Assembly (NCBI GenBank): GCA_963843365.1
Contig: CAWJKG010000003.1
Span: 682,001 to 746,000 of the forward strand
Reading direction: 5' to 3'
Length of the DNA: 64,000 nt
Source of the DNA: Bog-473 sp963843365
GTDB taxonomy: Bacteria > Actinomycetota > Acidimicrobiia > Acidimicrobiales > RAAP-2
The first letter of the stretch is position 1, and every line of letters starts with the position of its first letter. The translations under genes and the position numbers were made by a program. Of this stretch, positions 28,319 to 37,346 are shown piece after piece. The notes beneath the pieces were generated by a model. It had not been told where the DNA came from and did not search any database. It saw only the letters and a list, made by a program, of their open reading frames with translations.

Positions 28319-29221
28319 ATGTTGCAGGACAGAGTGGCGGTCATCACCGGGGCAGGACGGGGCATCGGCCGCGAGCACGCCCTCCTGTTCGCCTCCCTCG
28401 GCGCCAAGGTCGTGGTGAACGACCTGGGCGGCGCGGTCGACGGTTCGGGGGCGGATATCTCGGCGGCGCAGTCGGTGGTCGACGAGATCACGGCGGCCGG
28501 CGGGCAGGCCGTGGCCAACACGGACAGCGTGAGCTCCTTCGACGGGGCCAAGGCCATGGTGGAGCAGGCCGTCTCCACGTTCGGCGACCTGCACGTCGTG
28601 GTCAACAACGCCGGCATTCTGCGCGACCGCATGCTGGTGTCGATGAGCGAGCAGGAGTTCGACGACGTGATCGCCGTGCACCTGAAGGGCACCTTCAACC
28701 TGACCCGCCACGCCGCGGGCGTCTGGCGCGACGCGGCCAAGGCGGGAACGATCACCGACCGCGCCATCGTCAACACCAGCTCCGGCGCCGGGCTGCACGG
28801 CAACGTCGGCCAGACGAACTACTCGGCGGCCAAGGCCGGCATTGCGGCCATGACGGTGGTCAATGCCATGGAGCTCAACCGCTACGGCGTGCGTGCCAAC
28901 TGCATCGCCCCGGTGGCCCGCACCCGCCTCACCATGCAGACGCCCGGCATGGGCGAGTCGATGCAGCAGCACCTGTTCGACCCCGAGAACGTGTCGCCGC
29001 TGGTGGCCGTCCTGGCCTCGGAGGGCTGCCCCTTCAACGGCCAGGTCTTCAGCGTGTACGGCGGGTCGGTCGGGATCTACGCCGGCTGGTCGATCGCCGA
29101 CTCGGTGGAGACGGACGACCGCTGGACCGCCGAGACCCTGGCGACGGCCATGGACAAGCTGCCCCGCACGGTCGAGGTCAACAGCCAGATCGCCGAGCTC
29201 GGCAAGCACATGGGGCGCTGA
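28319..29221 (+). CDS. Short-chain dehydrogenase/reductase
   Basis: 300 residues from ATG 28319, behind GAGAGGA. The cofactor loop ITGAGRGIGREHALLFASLG and VVVNDLGG indicate NAD(H) preference, NNAG is present, and the catalytic Ser, Tyr and Lys are in VNTSSGAGLHGNVGQTNYSA followed by AKAG. The sequence resembles the hydroxyacyl-CoA/17-beta-hydroxysteroid dehydrogenase branch of SDRs, which oxidise secondary alcohols. It stands 41 bp before a Baeyer-Villiger monooxygenase, so oxidation of an alcohol to the ketone used by that enzyme is a reasonable inference. Confidence 0.8.
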   Translation: MLQDRVAVITGAGRGIGREHALLFASLGAKVVVNDLGGAVDGSGADISAAQSVVDEITAAGGQAVANTDSVSSFDGAKAMVEQAVSTFGDLHVVVNNAGILRDRMLVSMSEQEFDDVIAVHLKGTFNLTRHAAGVWRDAAKAGTITDRAIVNTSSGAGLHGNVGQTNYSAAKAGIAAMTVVNAMELNRYGVRANCIAPVARTRLTMQTPGMGESMQQHLFDPENVSPLVAVLASEGCPFNGQVFSVYGGSVGIYAGWSIADSVETDDRWTAETLATAMDKLPRTVEVNSQIAELGKHMGR

Positions 29222-29249
29222 GCCGACGCCGAGGCTGCACGTGCCTGCC

Positions 29250-29255
29250 TAGGCT
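29250..29255 (+). promoter_or_regulatory. -10 hexamer of a probable leaderless transcript for the monooxygenase
   Basis: TAGGCT ends 7 nt before ATG 29263 and no ribosome site precedes the ATG. No good -35 was seen, so confidence is low. Confidence 0.3.
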
Positions 29256-29262
29256 CGACTCC

Positions 29263-31150
29263 ATGGGAGGGGACGACGCGCCGCTGCGGGCGGCGTGCGA
29301 GGCGGCCGACGTCCATCCCCTCCTCTGCGCGGTGGCCCACCGCACCGGCGACCTGTCGCTGCTCCGGGAGGAATGGGCGCCGGACCAGGACCAGCTGCTC
29401 GTGCCGGGCTGCGGCCTCGGTCCCGAGCAGATCGCCGGCGCCCGTGCCGCAGCCGGGTCCGCCCTGGCCGACCACCTGGCCGCCGGCCGTGCCGACCACC
29501 TGCTCACGCCGGCGGAGCGGCGTCGGATCTTCGGCTTCCTGGTGGGTGACGGCGCGGCGGGGCACTGGGAGGCCTTCCTGACCGAGGAGCTCGCGCTCCC
29601 GGGCACCGATCCGCGTGCGCCGTCGTGGCACTGCGCCGACATCGCCACGACCTTCCGCTGCGCGGTCATCGGGGCCGGGGCGTCCGGGCTGGCCGCGGCC
29701 CACCGTCTGCGCCAGGCCGGGGTGTCCGTCACCGTGTTCGAGAAGAACGACGATGTGGGCGGCACCTGGCTCGAGAACGTGTACCCCGGCTGCCGGGTCG
29801 ACGTCCCGAACCAGCTCTACAGCTTCTCGTTCGCCCAGACCAACGGTTGGCCCGCGGTTCTCGTCCCAACCCGACTTGCTCGCCTACCTCCGCGGGATGG
29901 CCGACGACCTCGGGTTGGCGGAGTGCATCCGCTTCGGCCACGAGGTCACCGAGGCGCGCTTCGACGACGTCAGCAGAACCTGGGCGCTCACGGTGCGCGC
30001 CGCCGACGGCACGGAGGGCGCCGCGGAGTTCGACGGCATCGTGTGCGCGGTCGGGCAGCTCAACCGGCCGTCGTTCCCGGCCATCGAGGGGCGGGACCGC
30101 TTCACCGGGCCTTCGTTCCACTCGGCCGCCTGGGACGAGACGGTGGACCTGGCGGGGCGGCGGGTCGCCGTCATCGGGAGCGGTGCCAGCGCGGCGCAGT
30201 TCGTGCCCCATCTGGTGGGCGTGGTGGGACACCTCGACGTGTACCAGCGCACCCCGCCCTGGTTGCTCCCGACGGACAACTACGCCAACCCGTTCCCGCC
30301 CGCGTTCCTCGACCTGCTGCGGCTCCTGCCGGGCTACGGCCGCTGGGACCGGCTCTGGCAGTTCTGGCTGCTGCACGAGGGGCTGCTCGGTGCGGCCCGG
30401 GTCGATCCCGAGTGGGACGCGGACACCGAGTCGGTGAGCGCGGGGAACGACCTGGTGCGGTCCATGCTGCTCGACGTCCTGCGGGCGCAGGTCCCCGACG
30501 ACGCGCTGTTCGAGAAGATGGTCCCGCACTTCCCGCCCTTCGCCAAGCGGGCGCTGCGCGACGACGGGCGGTGGGCCGCGGCGCTGAGCCGGGCCGACGT
30601 CGACCTTGTGACCACGCCGATCGCCGCCATCACCGCGGGCGGCGTGCGCACCACGGACGGCGAGGAGCACCCGGCCGACGTGCTCATCTACGGGACGGGG
30701 TTCAGCGCCTCGGACTTCGTGGCGCCCCTGCGGGTCTTCGGCGCCGCCGGCGTCGAGCTCAGCGAGGAGTGGGGCGGTGACGCCCAGGCCTACCTCGGAT
30801 TGACGGTGCCGGGGTTCCCGAACTTCTTCCTCCTCTACGGGCCGAACACGAACCTCGTCATCAACGGCAGCATCCTGATCATGGTGGAGTGCCAGGTGCG
30901 CTACGCGGTGGAGGCGATCGGGCGCATGCTGGGGGAAGGGCACGCGACCATGTCCTGCCGGCGCGACGTCCACGAGCGCTACGGCCGCGAAATGGAAGAG
31001 GGGAACGCGCGGATGGTCTGGGGAGTGGCGGACGTCCCGACCTGGTACCGCAACGCGCGCGGGCGTGTGACGCAGAACTGGCCCTTCGATCTCCACACCT
31101 ACTGGGCCCGCACGCGCCGGCCCGACCTGGCCGACTACGAGCTCGGCTGA
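29263..31150 (+). CDS. Baeyer-Villiger monooxygenase with N-terminal extension (HAPMO-like), frameshifted
   Basis: About 629 residues. A helical extension (residues 1-130) precedes the FAD site CAVIGAGASGLAAAHRLRQA (GxGxxG at 137-142). GGTWLENVYPGCRVDVPNQL and the type I BVMO fingerprint FTGPSFHSAAWD (FxGxxxHxxxW) follow, then the NADPH site VAVIGSGASAAQFVP. Extensions of this length are known from 4-hydroxyacetophenone monooxygenase. At 29851-29854 CCCG stands for one proline codon; deleting one base joins NGWP to RFSSQPDLLAYLRG. It inserts oxygen next to a ketone to give an ester. The esterase gene starts 8 bp downstream. Confidence 0.85.
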
Positions 31151-31157
31151 GGCGCCC

Positions 31158-32054
31158 GTGCCGAGCCGGCAGCTGACCGACATCCTCGCTCTCGTCCCGG
31201 GCGACTTCGCCGACCCCGACGCGGACTACCTGGCGGTGCGGGAGATGATGGCGCCCTTCCACGGACACCCGGTGCCGGACCATGTCGCGGTGACCGAGGT
31301 GGAGCTCGGCGGCGTGCGCTGCGCCTGGTACGAGGACGGGCGGCAGCCCCGGCGTGACCGCGTCGTGTTCCACTGCCACGGCGGCGCCCTCGTCTCGTGC
31401 CCGCTCGAGGACTATCACTTCTACGGCGCGCTGCTGGCCGAGCAGCTCGAGGCGCGCGTGGTCATGCCGGACTACCGGCTGGCGCCCGAGCACCCCTTTC
31501 CCGCTGCCCACGACGACTGCGCCGCCGCCTACCGCGGTCTCCTCGGGTCCGGCGTCGACCCGGCGCACCTGGCCATGAGCGGGGACTCGTGCGGCGGTCT
31601 GCTGGCCCTCGGCGCGCTCCTCGACGCCGGCGCGGCGGGCTGCGTGCCGGCCGCCTGCTTCGTGTCCGTCTCGGGCTGGTTCGACGTGTCGGTGCCGGCG
31701 CCCGTCGAGGACGGGCCCGACCCCTTCCTCACCGCGCAGTGGGTCCGCAACCGGGGGTCGGACTACGCCGCCGACCGGGTGGCGCTCGACGACCCCCGGC
31801 TGTCGCCGGCCCGTGCGGACGCCGCCGCGTTGGCCGGTCTGCCTCCGCTCTACCTCCCCGCGGGCCAGTACGACACGCTGCGCGCCGGCACCGAGATGCT
31901 GGCCCGGGCGGCCATGCATGCCGGCGTCGACGTGACGGCGGAGTCGTGGCCCGGCATGGTGCACGGCTGGCAGGGCTTGGTCTCGGCCGGTGTGCCCGAG
32001 GCGGCGGCCGCCTTCGCCCGCGCCCGGGACTACCTCGACGGGCTCGGGGTGTGA
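31158..32054 (+). CDS. Alpha/beta hydrolase, hormone-sensitive-lipase (family IV) esterase
   Basis: 298 residues from GTG 31158, 8 bp after the monooxygenase stop. HGGA (74-77) stands for the HGGG oxyanion motif, DYRLAPEHPFPAAHDD follows, and GDSCGG (142-147) carries the nucleophile Ser144. YLPAGQYDTL and MVHGWQGL provide the acid and histidine. The alanine in HGGA and the cysteine in GDSCGG are small departures from the consensus HGGG and GDSAGG. Ester cleavage after Baeyer-Villiger oxidation is the inferred job, as in the 4-hydroxyacetophenone pathway where an esterase follows the monooxygenase. Confidence 0.8.
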   Translation: MPSRQLTDILALVPGDFADPDADYLAVREMMAPFHGHPVPDHVAVTEVELGGVRCAWYEDGRQPRRDRVVFHCHGGALVSCPLEDYHFYGALLAEQLEARVVMPDYRLAPEHPFPAAHDDCAAAYRGLLGSGVDPAHLAMSGDSCGGLLALGALLDAGAAGCVPAACFVSVSGWFDVSVPAPVEDGPDPFLTAQWVRNRGSDYAADRVALDDPRLSPARADAAALAGLPPLYLPAGQYDTLRAGTEMLARAAMHAGVDVTAESWPGMVHGWQGLVSAGVPEAAAAFARARDYLDGLGV

Positions 32055-32073
32055 CCCACCGCGCCCACGACGA

Positions 32074-32877
32074 TCAGCTCACGATGTCGATGGGCGTGCC
32101 GGCGGGGATGATCGACAGCTGGGCCAGGTCGGCGTCGTGCAGCCTGATGCACCCGTGCGAGATGGCGGCGCCCGTCGTCCCGATCAGCGAGTCGTCGTAG
32201 GAGGTGATCGGCCCGTGGATCCCGATGACGGCGTCGCCGGAGTTCTCCCAGTCGGTGATCGTGTCGGAGTGGTCGGAGGTGACGAGCACGAAGGGGCCGT
32301 AGCCCGGTCCCGGTGACGGGTACTGCATCGGCACGAAGTACTGGCCGGGCGGGGTGGGATCGTCCGGCGCGCCGATGCCGGCCGGGAAGTCGAAGATCTG
32401 CGAGCCGTTGTCGTAGACCTGCAGGTGCATCGTCGTGAGGTTGATCACAATGGCGTAGGGGGTGCTCGACAGCGTGACATCGCTCTGACGCACCCAGATC
32501 GTCGAGCCGTTCGGGCGCTGTGCCAGGCGTACGTAGAGCCAGCCCGGCTCGGACGTGAGCACGGGCAACGTGGACGGGTAGCCGTACCAGGTTCCCGGCA
32601 CCGTCATGGCGGGCGCCGGGGCGCCGGGTGACGCGTAGCCGGGAATGGAGCCGTTCAGGGTGGCCACCAGGGTGTTCGCCGGGGGGCCCGCCGGCACGGC
32701 CGCCGTGGTGGTCGTGCTGGTCGTGGGGGTGGGGGCGGCGTCGGCGTGCGGGGTACCCGCCGGTGCCACCGGGGATCCCGAGAAGGGACCGACGGCGACG
32801 ACCACGAGCGCCACGATGCCCAGCGCTGCGACCCCCGCCCCCGCCAGGACTCCGATCCGCCGCCGACTCTGGACCAT
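32074..32877 (-). CDS. L,D-transpeptidase (YkuD family)
   Basis: 267 residues from ATG 32877, chosen for GGAGGTGGG directly upstream. One membrane anchor or signal segment (VLAGAGVAALGIVALVVVAV) is followed by a Thr/Pro-rich linker, an SH3-like strand region (GWLYVRLAQRPNGSTIWVRQ) and the YkuD domain. The domain has IGIHGP and SHGCIRLHDADLAQL, with the catalytic cysteine at residue 243. It forms 3-3 cross-links in peptidoglycan or attaches proteins to it. Its stop is 20 bp from the esterase stop on the other strand. Confidence 0.9.
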   Translation of the reverse strand: MVQSRRRIGVLAGAGVAALGIVALVVVAVGPFSGSPVAPAGTPHADAAPTPTTSTTTTAAVPAGPPANTLVATLNGSIPGYASPGAPAPAMTVPGTWYGYPSTLPVLTSEPGWLYVRLAQRPNGSTIWVRQSDVTLSSTPYAIVINLTTMHLQVYDNGSQIFDFPAGIGAPDDPTPPGQYFVPMQYPSPGPGYGPFVLVTSDHSDTITDWENSGDAVIGIHGPITSYDDSLIGTTGAAISHGCIRLHDADLAQLSIIPAGTPIDIVS

Positions 32878-32980
32878 CCCACCTCCGATGGGGGACCAGC
32901 GTACCGGCCGTTGCAGCGCTGGGATCCCCGCCCCGGGCGTCGCACCGGGTCTCCCGCGCCGAGGTGGGAGGATGCCGGGC

Positions 32981-33385
32981 ATGGCCGACCGTCAGATGAT
33001 CGCGTCGGGCTCGCCCTTCGAGCCCACCATCGGCTTCAGCCGGGCCGTGCGGGTGGGGGACCGGATCGTCGTGTCGGGCACCGGGCCAGTGGTGGAAGGC
33101 GGGCGCTGCCCCGTGGAGGCCGACGCGCAGGCGCGTCGTTGCTTCGCCATCATCGAGACCGCGCTCGGCCGGGCGGGCGCCTCGCTCGACGACGTGGTGC
33201 GCACGCGCCTCTACGTGACCGCGGCCGAGCACGCCGACGCCGTGGGCGCGGTCCACGGTGAGCTCCTCGGCCACGTGCGACCGGCGGCCACCATGGTGAT
33301 CGTGGCGGGATTGCTCGACCCCGCCTGGAAGGTGGAGATCGAGGCCGAAGCGGTCCTGCCGCCAGCAGCCCCGGAGTACAGCTAG
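32981..33385 (+). CDS. RidA/YjgF-family protein
   Basis: 134 residues from ATG 32981 with GGGAGG 9 nt upstream; ATG 32972 is in frame but too close to the ribosome site. The family pattern is present: GFSRAVRVGDRIVVSGTGPV, then DAQARRCFAIIETALGRAGA, DVVRTRLYVT, and AATMVIVAGLLDPAWKVEIE. RidA proteins hydrolyse reactive enamine/imine intermediates; the arginine usual in the active site falls in the VVRTRLYV strand. The divergent L,D-transpeptidase starts about 100 bp away. The stop overlaps that of the serine hydrolase by four bases. Confidence 0.8.
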   Translation: MADRQMIASGSPFEPTIGFSRAVRVGDRIVVSGTGPVVEGGRCPVEADAQARRCFAIIETALGRAGASLDDVVRTRLYVTAAEHADAVGAVHGELLGHVRPAATMVIVAGLLDPAWKVEIEAEAVLPPAAPEYS

Positions 33386-34518
33386 GAGGCGAGCCCCTCG
33401 AGGGTGGCGGCCACGATGTTGGCACCGCGCAGGTCGCCGACGAGCCCCGACTCCATGCGGTTCATGACGTAGCAGATGGTGAGCGCGGCGTCCTGGTCCA
33501 TGATGATGAGCGAGCCGCCGTAGCCGCCCCAGTAGCAGGCGCGCGGCCCGAGGGGCATCTCGGGCGGGTTGCTGAGCCCGTAGCCCATGCCCATGCGTTC
33601 GGGCACGCCGAGCACCTTGTCGATCCCCTCGGCCTGCACCTCGAAGATCGGGTCGGTGCCTTCGGCGGAGAGCAGCCGCACGCCGCGGGCCTCGCCCCGC
33701 CCGGCGATGATCGACTGGATGGCGGCGACCGAGCGGGCATTGCCATGGCCGTTGGCGGCGGGGATCTCGGCGCGCCGCCACCATTCCTGGTGCGCGTTCC
33801 GGGCGTCGATCGGCGGGTTCAGGAACGTCTTCAGCATGAGCTCGGACACCTGCCCCTCCATGGCGGCGGCGTCGATGGGCGGCGGCGGGATCACGTCGGA
33901 GACGCGCCGGTCCTCGCTGGCGGGGAGGCCGATGGAGAAGTCCGCTTCGAGCGGCTTGGCCACCTCGCGGGCGAACCAGGCGCCGATGCTCTCGCCGGTG
34001 ATGCGGCGCACGATCTCGCCGATGAGGTACCCCTGCGTCAGCGCGTGGTATCCCGAGGCGGTGCCCGGCTCCCACCACGGCGCTTGCGCGGCCAGGCGGG
34101 TCACGCAGAGGTCCCAGTCAGCCAGCTCCTCCGCGGCCAGCGGCTCCTCCCAGCCACTGAGGCCGGCGGTATGCCCCATGACGTGGCGGACCTCGACGCG
34201 CTCCTTGCCGTTGGCCGCGAACTCGGGCCAGTAGGACGCGACCGGCGCGTGGAAGTCGAGCTCGCCGCGGTCGTGCAGCATGAGCGCGACGAGGAACGTC
34301 ATCGTCTTGGTCGTCGACCAGACGTTGGTGATGGTGTCGCGCTCCCAGGGGCGGGACTTCTCCGGATCGGCCCAGCCGCCCCAGATGTCGACCACTGGCT
34401 CGCCGCGCAGGAAGACGGCGACGGAGGCGCCGACGTCGGCGCCGGTGTCGATCTGGTCGGCCAGCATCCGTCGGACCGGTTCGAAACGCGTCTCACAGGT
34501 TCCGTGCACCTCTGCCAT
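33382..34518 (-). CDS. Serine hydrolase of the class C beta-lactamase / esterase EstB family
   Basis: 378 residues from ATG 34518, after AAGGGGG. The SxxK motif is STTK (in TNVWSTTKTMTFLVALMLHD), the second motif is Tyr in SGYHALTQGYLIGEIV, and a WGGYGG segment near the C-terminus replaces the KTG triad. FRGEPVVDIWGGWADPEKSR-like features (actual FLRGEPVVDIWGGWAD) mark the EstB/LACTB branch that cleaves esters and not beta-lactams. No signal peptide is seen, so a cytosolic esterase or peptidase is expected. It is divergent from the FAD oxidoreductase at 34634. Confidence 0.8.
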   Translation of the reverse strand: MAEVHGTCETRFEPVRRMLADQIDTGADVGASVAVFLRGEPVVDIWGGWADPEKSRPWERDTITNVWSTTKTMTFLVALMLHDRGELDFHAPVASYWPEFAANGKERVEVRHVMGHTAGLSGWEEPLAAEELADWDLCVTRLAAQAPWWEPGTASGYHALTQGYLIGEIVRRITGESIGAWFAREVAKPLEADFSIGLPASEDRRVSDVIPPPPIDAAAMEGQVSELMLKTFLNPPIDARNAHQEWWRRAEIPAANGHGNARSVAAIQSIIAGRGEARGVRLLSAEGTDPIFEVQAEGIDKVLGVPERMGMGYGLSNPPEMPLGPRACYWGGYGGSLIIMDQDAALTICYVMNRMESGLVGDLRGANIVAATLEGLAS

Positions 34519-34540
34519 GGGGACCCCCTTCTCGTGTGGC

Positions 34541-34557
34541 GTTGCCCTCGAGGCAAC
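34541..34557. promoter_or_regulatory. Short inverted repeat in the hydrolase/oxidoreductase divergent region
   Basis: GTTGCC-CTCGA-GGCAAC, perfect six-base arms, 23 bp upstream of the hydrolase start. It could be an operator or a leader hairpin. Confidence 0.3.
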
Positions 34558-34621
34558 CTGTTGACGTGGTGGCCGGCGCGCCAGCGGGAGGACCGGCGGG
34601 TGCACCGGCGGCCCGCCTCGG

Positions 34622-34627
34622 TAACGT
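34622..34627 (+). promoter_or_regulatory. -10 hexamer of a probable leaderless transcript
   Basis: TAACGT ends 6 nt before ATG 34634, with no ribosome site between. This spacing places the transcription start at or next to the start codon. Confidence 0.45.
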
Positions 34628-34633
34628 CGGTCC

Positions 34634-36075
34634 ATGCCGCGCCCGGACGCCGTCGTCGTCGGCTCGGGGCCCAACGGCCTGGCGGCGGCGCTGACGCTGG
34701 CCCGGACCGGCCTGGGCGTGGATGTCTACGAGGGAGAGCCGACCATCGGTGGCGGGACCCGCACCCAGGCGCTCACGCTGGAAGGGTTCCGGCACGACGT
34801 GTGCTCCGCCGTGCACCCCGCGTTGGTGGCCTCACCGTTCTTCCGCTCGCTGGACCTCGCCGGCCTCGGGATCGTGCTGCGCCAGCCAGAGGTGGCCTTC
34901 GCGCATCCGCTCGGAGCGGGGCGGGCTACCGCGGTCTACCGGGACGTCGAGGAGACGGCGGCACACCTGGGGGGCGACGCGGACGCCTACCGCGCCTTGG
35001 TGGGTCCGCTGGTGGACTGGCTCGACCGGATTGTGCCGTATGTCCTCGGGCCGATGCGCACCATCCCGCGTGACCCGCTCGCGCTGGCCCGCTTCGCGGG
35101 TGGGTGCACCGTCGCTCCAGCGTACGGCCCGACGGTTCAGCACCGATGCGGCGCGCGCACTGCTCGCCGGCGCGGCCGCGCACTCCATGGAGCCGCTGAA
35201 CGCCCCCCTCACCTCTGCCTTTGGTCTGCTCCTCACGGCGCTCGGTCACGGCGCCGGGTGGCCGGTGGTCGAGGGCGGGAGCGCGGCCATCACGCGGGGC
35301 CTCGCGGCCGAACTGCGCCGGCTGGGGGGAGTCGTGCGCACGGAGCACCGCGTCGTCGTCGCTCGACGAGCTGCCGCCGGCGCGGGCGGTGCTGCTCGAC
35401 ACGTCGCCCCGGGCGTTCGTGGCACTGGCGGGAAACCGGCTCACCCGGCGGGCCGGCCGGCCGTGGGCGCGCTTCGCACCGGGTGCCGGCACCTGCAAGG
35501 TCGACTGGGCGCTCGACGGCCCGGTGCCCTGGTCGGCAGAGGTGTGCCGCCGCACCGTCACCGTGCACGTCGGAGGCACCTTCGACGAGGTGGCGCGTGC
35601 CGAGGCCGCGGTGGCGGCCGGGCGGCACGCCGAGCACCCGTTCGTCCTGGTGGCCCAACCCGGCGTCGTCGACCCGACCCGGGCGCCGGAGGGAATGCAG
35701 ACGCTGTGGGGCTACTGCCACGTCCCGAACGGCTCGACCGTCGACATGTGCGAGCGGATCGAGGCACAGATCGAGCGGTTCGCCCCGGGGTTTCGAGACC
35801 GCGTCCTGGCCCGGTCGGTCCGCACGGCGGCGGAGGCGGAGGCGCACAACCCCAACCTCCTCGGAGGCGACGTCAACGGCGGGGCGGCCACGCTGCGTCA
35901 GACGGTCTTCCGGCCGGTGCCGCGCTGGAACCCGTACCGGACGCCGGTCGACGGTGTGTATCTCTGCTCAGCCTCGACGCCGCCCGGCGGCGGCGTGCAC
36001 GGCATGTGCGGCGTGGCCGCGGCAGAGGTCGCGCTCCGGGAGCGCTTCGCGTCGACGCGGGGCCGGAATCCTTAG
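34634..36075 (+). CDS. FAD-dependent phytoene-desaturase-like oxidoreductase, two frameshifts
   Basis: Begins AVVVGSGPNGLAAALTLART, a dinucleotide-binding motif of the phytoene dehydrogenase / amine oxidase superfamily, and ends in the matching substrate-cap region (VYLCSASTPPGGGVHGMCG). Frame breaks near 35101 (GGGT for one glycine codon) and near 35358 (GTCG for one valine codon) separate three well-conserved blocks; repaired it is about 480 residues. Relatives desaturate or isomerise carotenoid and other polyprenoid or lipid chains, but this NGLAAA-type branch has no agreed function. No carotenoid genes are near. Signs of decay other than the two indels are absent. Confidence 0.7.
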
Positions 36076-36105
36076 GACGTTCCGGCGGCCGTGCGGCCGA
36101 GCCGC

Positions 36106-36387
36106 TCAGGCGATGATGGTGGCCGGGGAGTCGGCGGTCAGGCGGGCCAGGAGATACCAGGCCTCTATCTCGTCCGCCACGCAGCACTGGAATTCGCCCT
36201 GGGCGACGACGTAGCGCAGCCAGCAGGGGTGCACACGGAGCGTGTGGATCCGGGGTCCCGAGACCACCTCGATGTTGTCCACCTCGCTGGTGAGCTCGTA
36301 GCGCCAGCTGGTCGTGCCATGGGACCGGTTGGTCCGTGCGATCAGGCGCCGAACCATGCCTTCGGCTGTCGAGAGGCTGTTCGTCAT
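36106..36387 (-). CDS. Hypothetical protein (93 aa)
   Basis: 93 residues from ATG 36387 with GGGGGAA upstream. It has alternating strands (SWRYELTSEVDNIEVVSGPR, HTLRVHPCWLRYVVAQGEFQ) followed by a helix VADEIEAWYLLARL, and three cysteines including a CC pair. I recognise no family. A strong dyad (36407-36429) sits 19 bp upstream of its start and may regulate it. It converges on the oxidoreductase gene with a 30-bp gap. Confidence 0.55.
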   Translation of the reverse strand: MTNSLSTAEGMVRRLIARTNRSHGTTSWRYELTSEVDNIEVVSGPRIHTLRVHPCWLRYVVAQGEFQCCVADEIEAWYLLARLTADSPATIIA

Positions 36388-36406
36388 GCTGTTCCCCCGT
36401 GCGCTG

Positions 36407-36429
36407 CCCGGTCCCTCGAGGGGACCGGG
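36407..36429. promoter_or_regulatory. Nine-base-arm inverted repeat upstream of the 93-residue gene
   Basis: CCCGGTCCC-TCGAG-GGGACCGGG. In the leader of the minus-strand gene it would be a stable hairpin; as DNA it could be an operator. A smaller dyad AACAGG-ATGG-CCTGTT lies at 36478-36493. Nothing else was recognised in the gap 36388-36689. Confidence 0.45.
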
Positions 36430-36689
36430 ACTTCCACCCTGGAGCCCGGCCACGGTCCGCTTCGACCACGGCTGCACAACAGGATGGCCTGTTCCAGTAG
36501 GAGGAACGGCGCCGGATGGTTGCAATCACGGTGCGATCTTCAGAGGGTGGCGGGCCTTGCCGCCACGGGCACCCGCCACTCCACGACGGTGCCCTCGGGC
36601 ACGGGGTCTGGCTCGGGTCCACGGCCGGGCAGGGGGCCCACCCGAAAGGCGTGGAGGTCGAAGATGGCGGCAGGCTCCCGGCTGCCACA

Positions 36690-37242
36690 ATGGCGGTGGT
36701 GGTCGGACTCCGTTCGAGGCGGACGCGCCTGGTGGCCGCCCTGGTGCTCGTCGTGCTGCTGGCGTTCGTCGCGCTGACCCTGCGCCTCTTCGTCTTCCCG
36801 GACCTGAACCACCCGGAGCGGTCGGACGCCATCGTCGTCCTCGGGGGCAACGGCGCCGGCCCTTTCGACGAGGGCGTGACGCTGGCCGCGCGAGCACGAC
36901 GCGCCGACCCTGGTGCTCTCGTTGCTCCCGATCTACTCGTGTGGGCGTTCGCTCCCCGCTCTCCCGACCGAGCACCTCATCTGCTTCCGGGCCGATCCGC
37001 TGACCACCCAGGGCGAGGGCCGCGCCATCGCCCATCTGGCGGCAATCCACCACTGGCACCGCGTCATCGTGGTCATGCCGACGACACAGGCCACTCGGGC
37101 CCGGCTCCGCATCGGCCGCTGCTACCCGGGACAGGTGCTCGAGGTCGGCGTCACGCCCCCGGGCTTCTGGGCCTGGGTGCGCGGCATCGGCTACGAGTGG
37201 CCTGCGCTCCTCAAGGCTCTCGTCCTCCAACCCACCTGCTGA
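36690..37242 (+). CDS. YdcF/SanA-like DUF218 membrane protein, frameshifted
   Basis: ATG 36690 opens a basic N-terminus and one membrane segment (RLVAALVLVVLLAFVALTLR). DAIVVLGGNGAGPFDEGVTL is the first DUF218 motif. At about 36893 GCGC stands for one alanine codon; removing one base joins LAAEHDAPTLVLSLLP, then TTQGEGRAIAHLAAIHHWHR and VIVVMPTTQATRARLRI, the usual core with the acidic pair. The product is about 183 residues. Family members influence envelope permeability and surface polysaccharide; the reaction is not known. Confidence 0.65.
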
Positions 37243-37346
37243 GCGAAGCCACACGATGGCAACCGTCCTGCCACGCCTGCGTGTCGGGACGGGTTGTACC
37301 GTGCGATGCAGGGGATACCCGGTGGGGACCGGTGCGAGGGGGGGCA

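Noticed and set aside
26551..30780. A 1409-codon plus-strand open frame
   Set aside because: It is a chance chain of real segments (sigma factor, monooxygenase start) and out-of-frame GC-rich sequence. The recognisable proteins change frame inside it and have their own starts.
17501..36483. A shared 14-mer (ACGGCTGCACAACA) in two intergenic regions (about 17503 and 36468)
   Set aside because: A 14-base match is expected several times by chance in a 64-kb window of this composition, and the flanks do not align.
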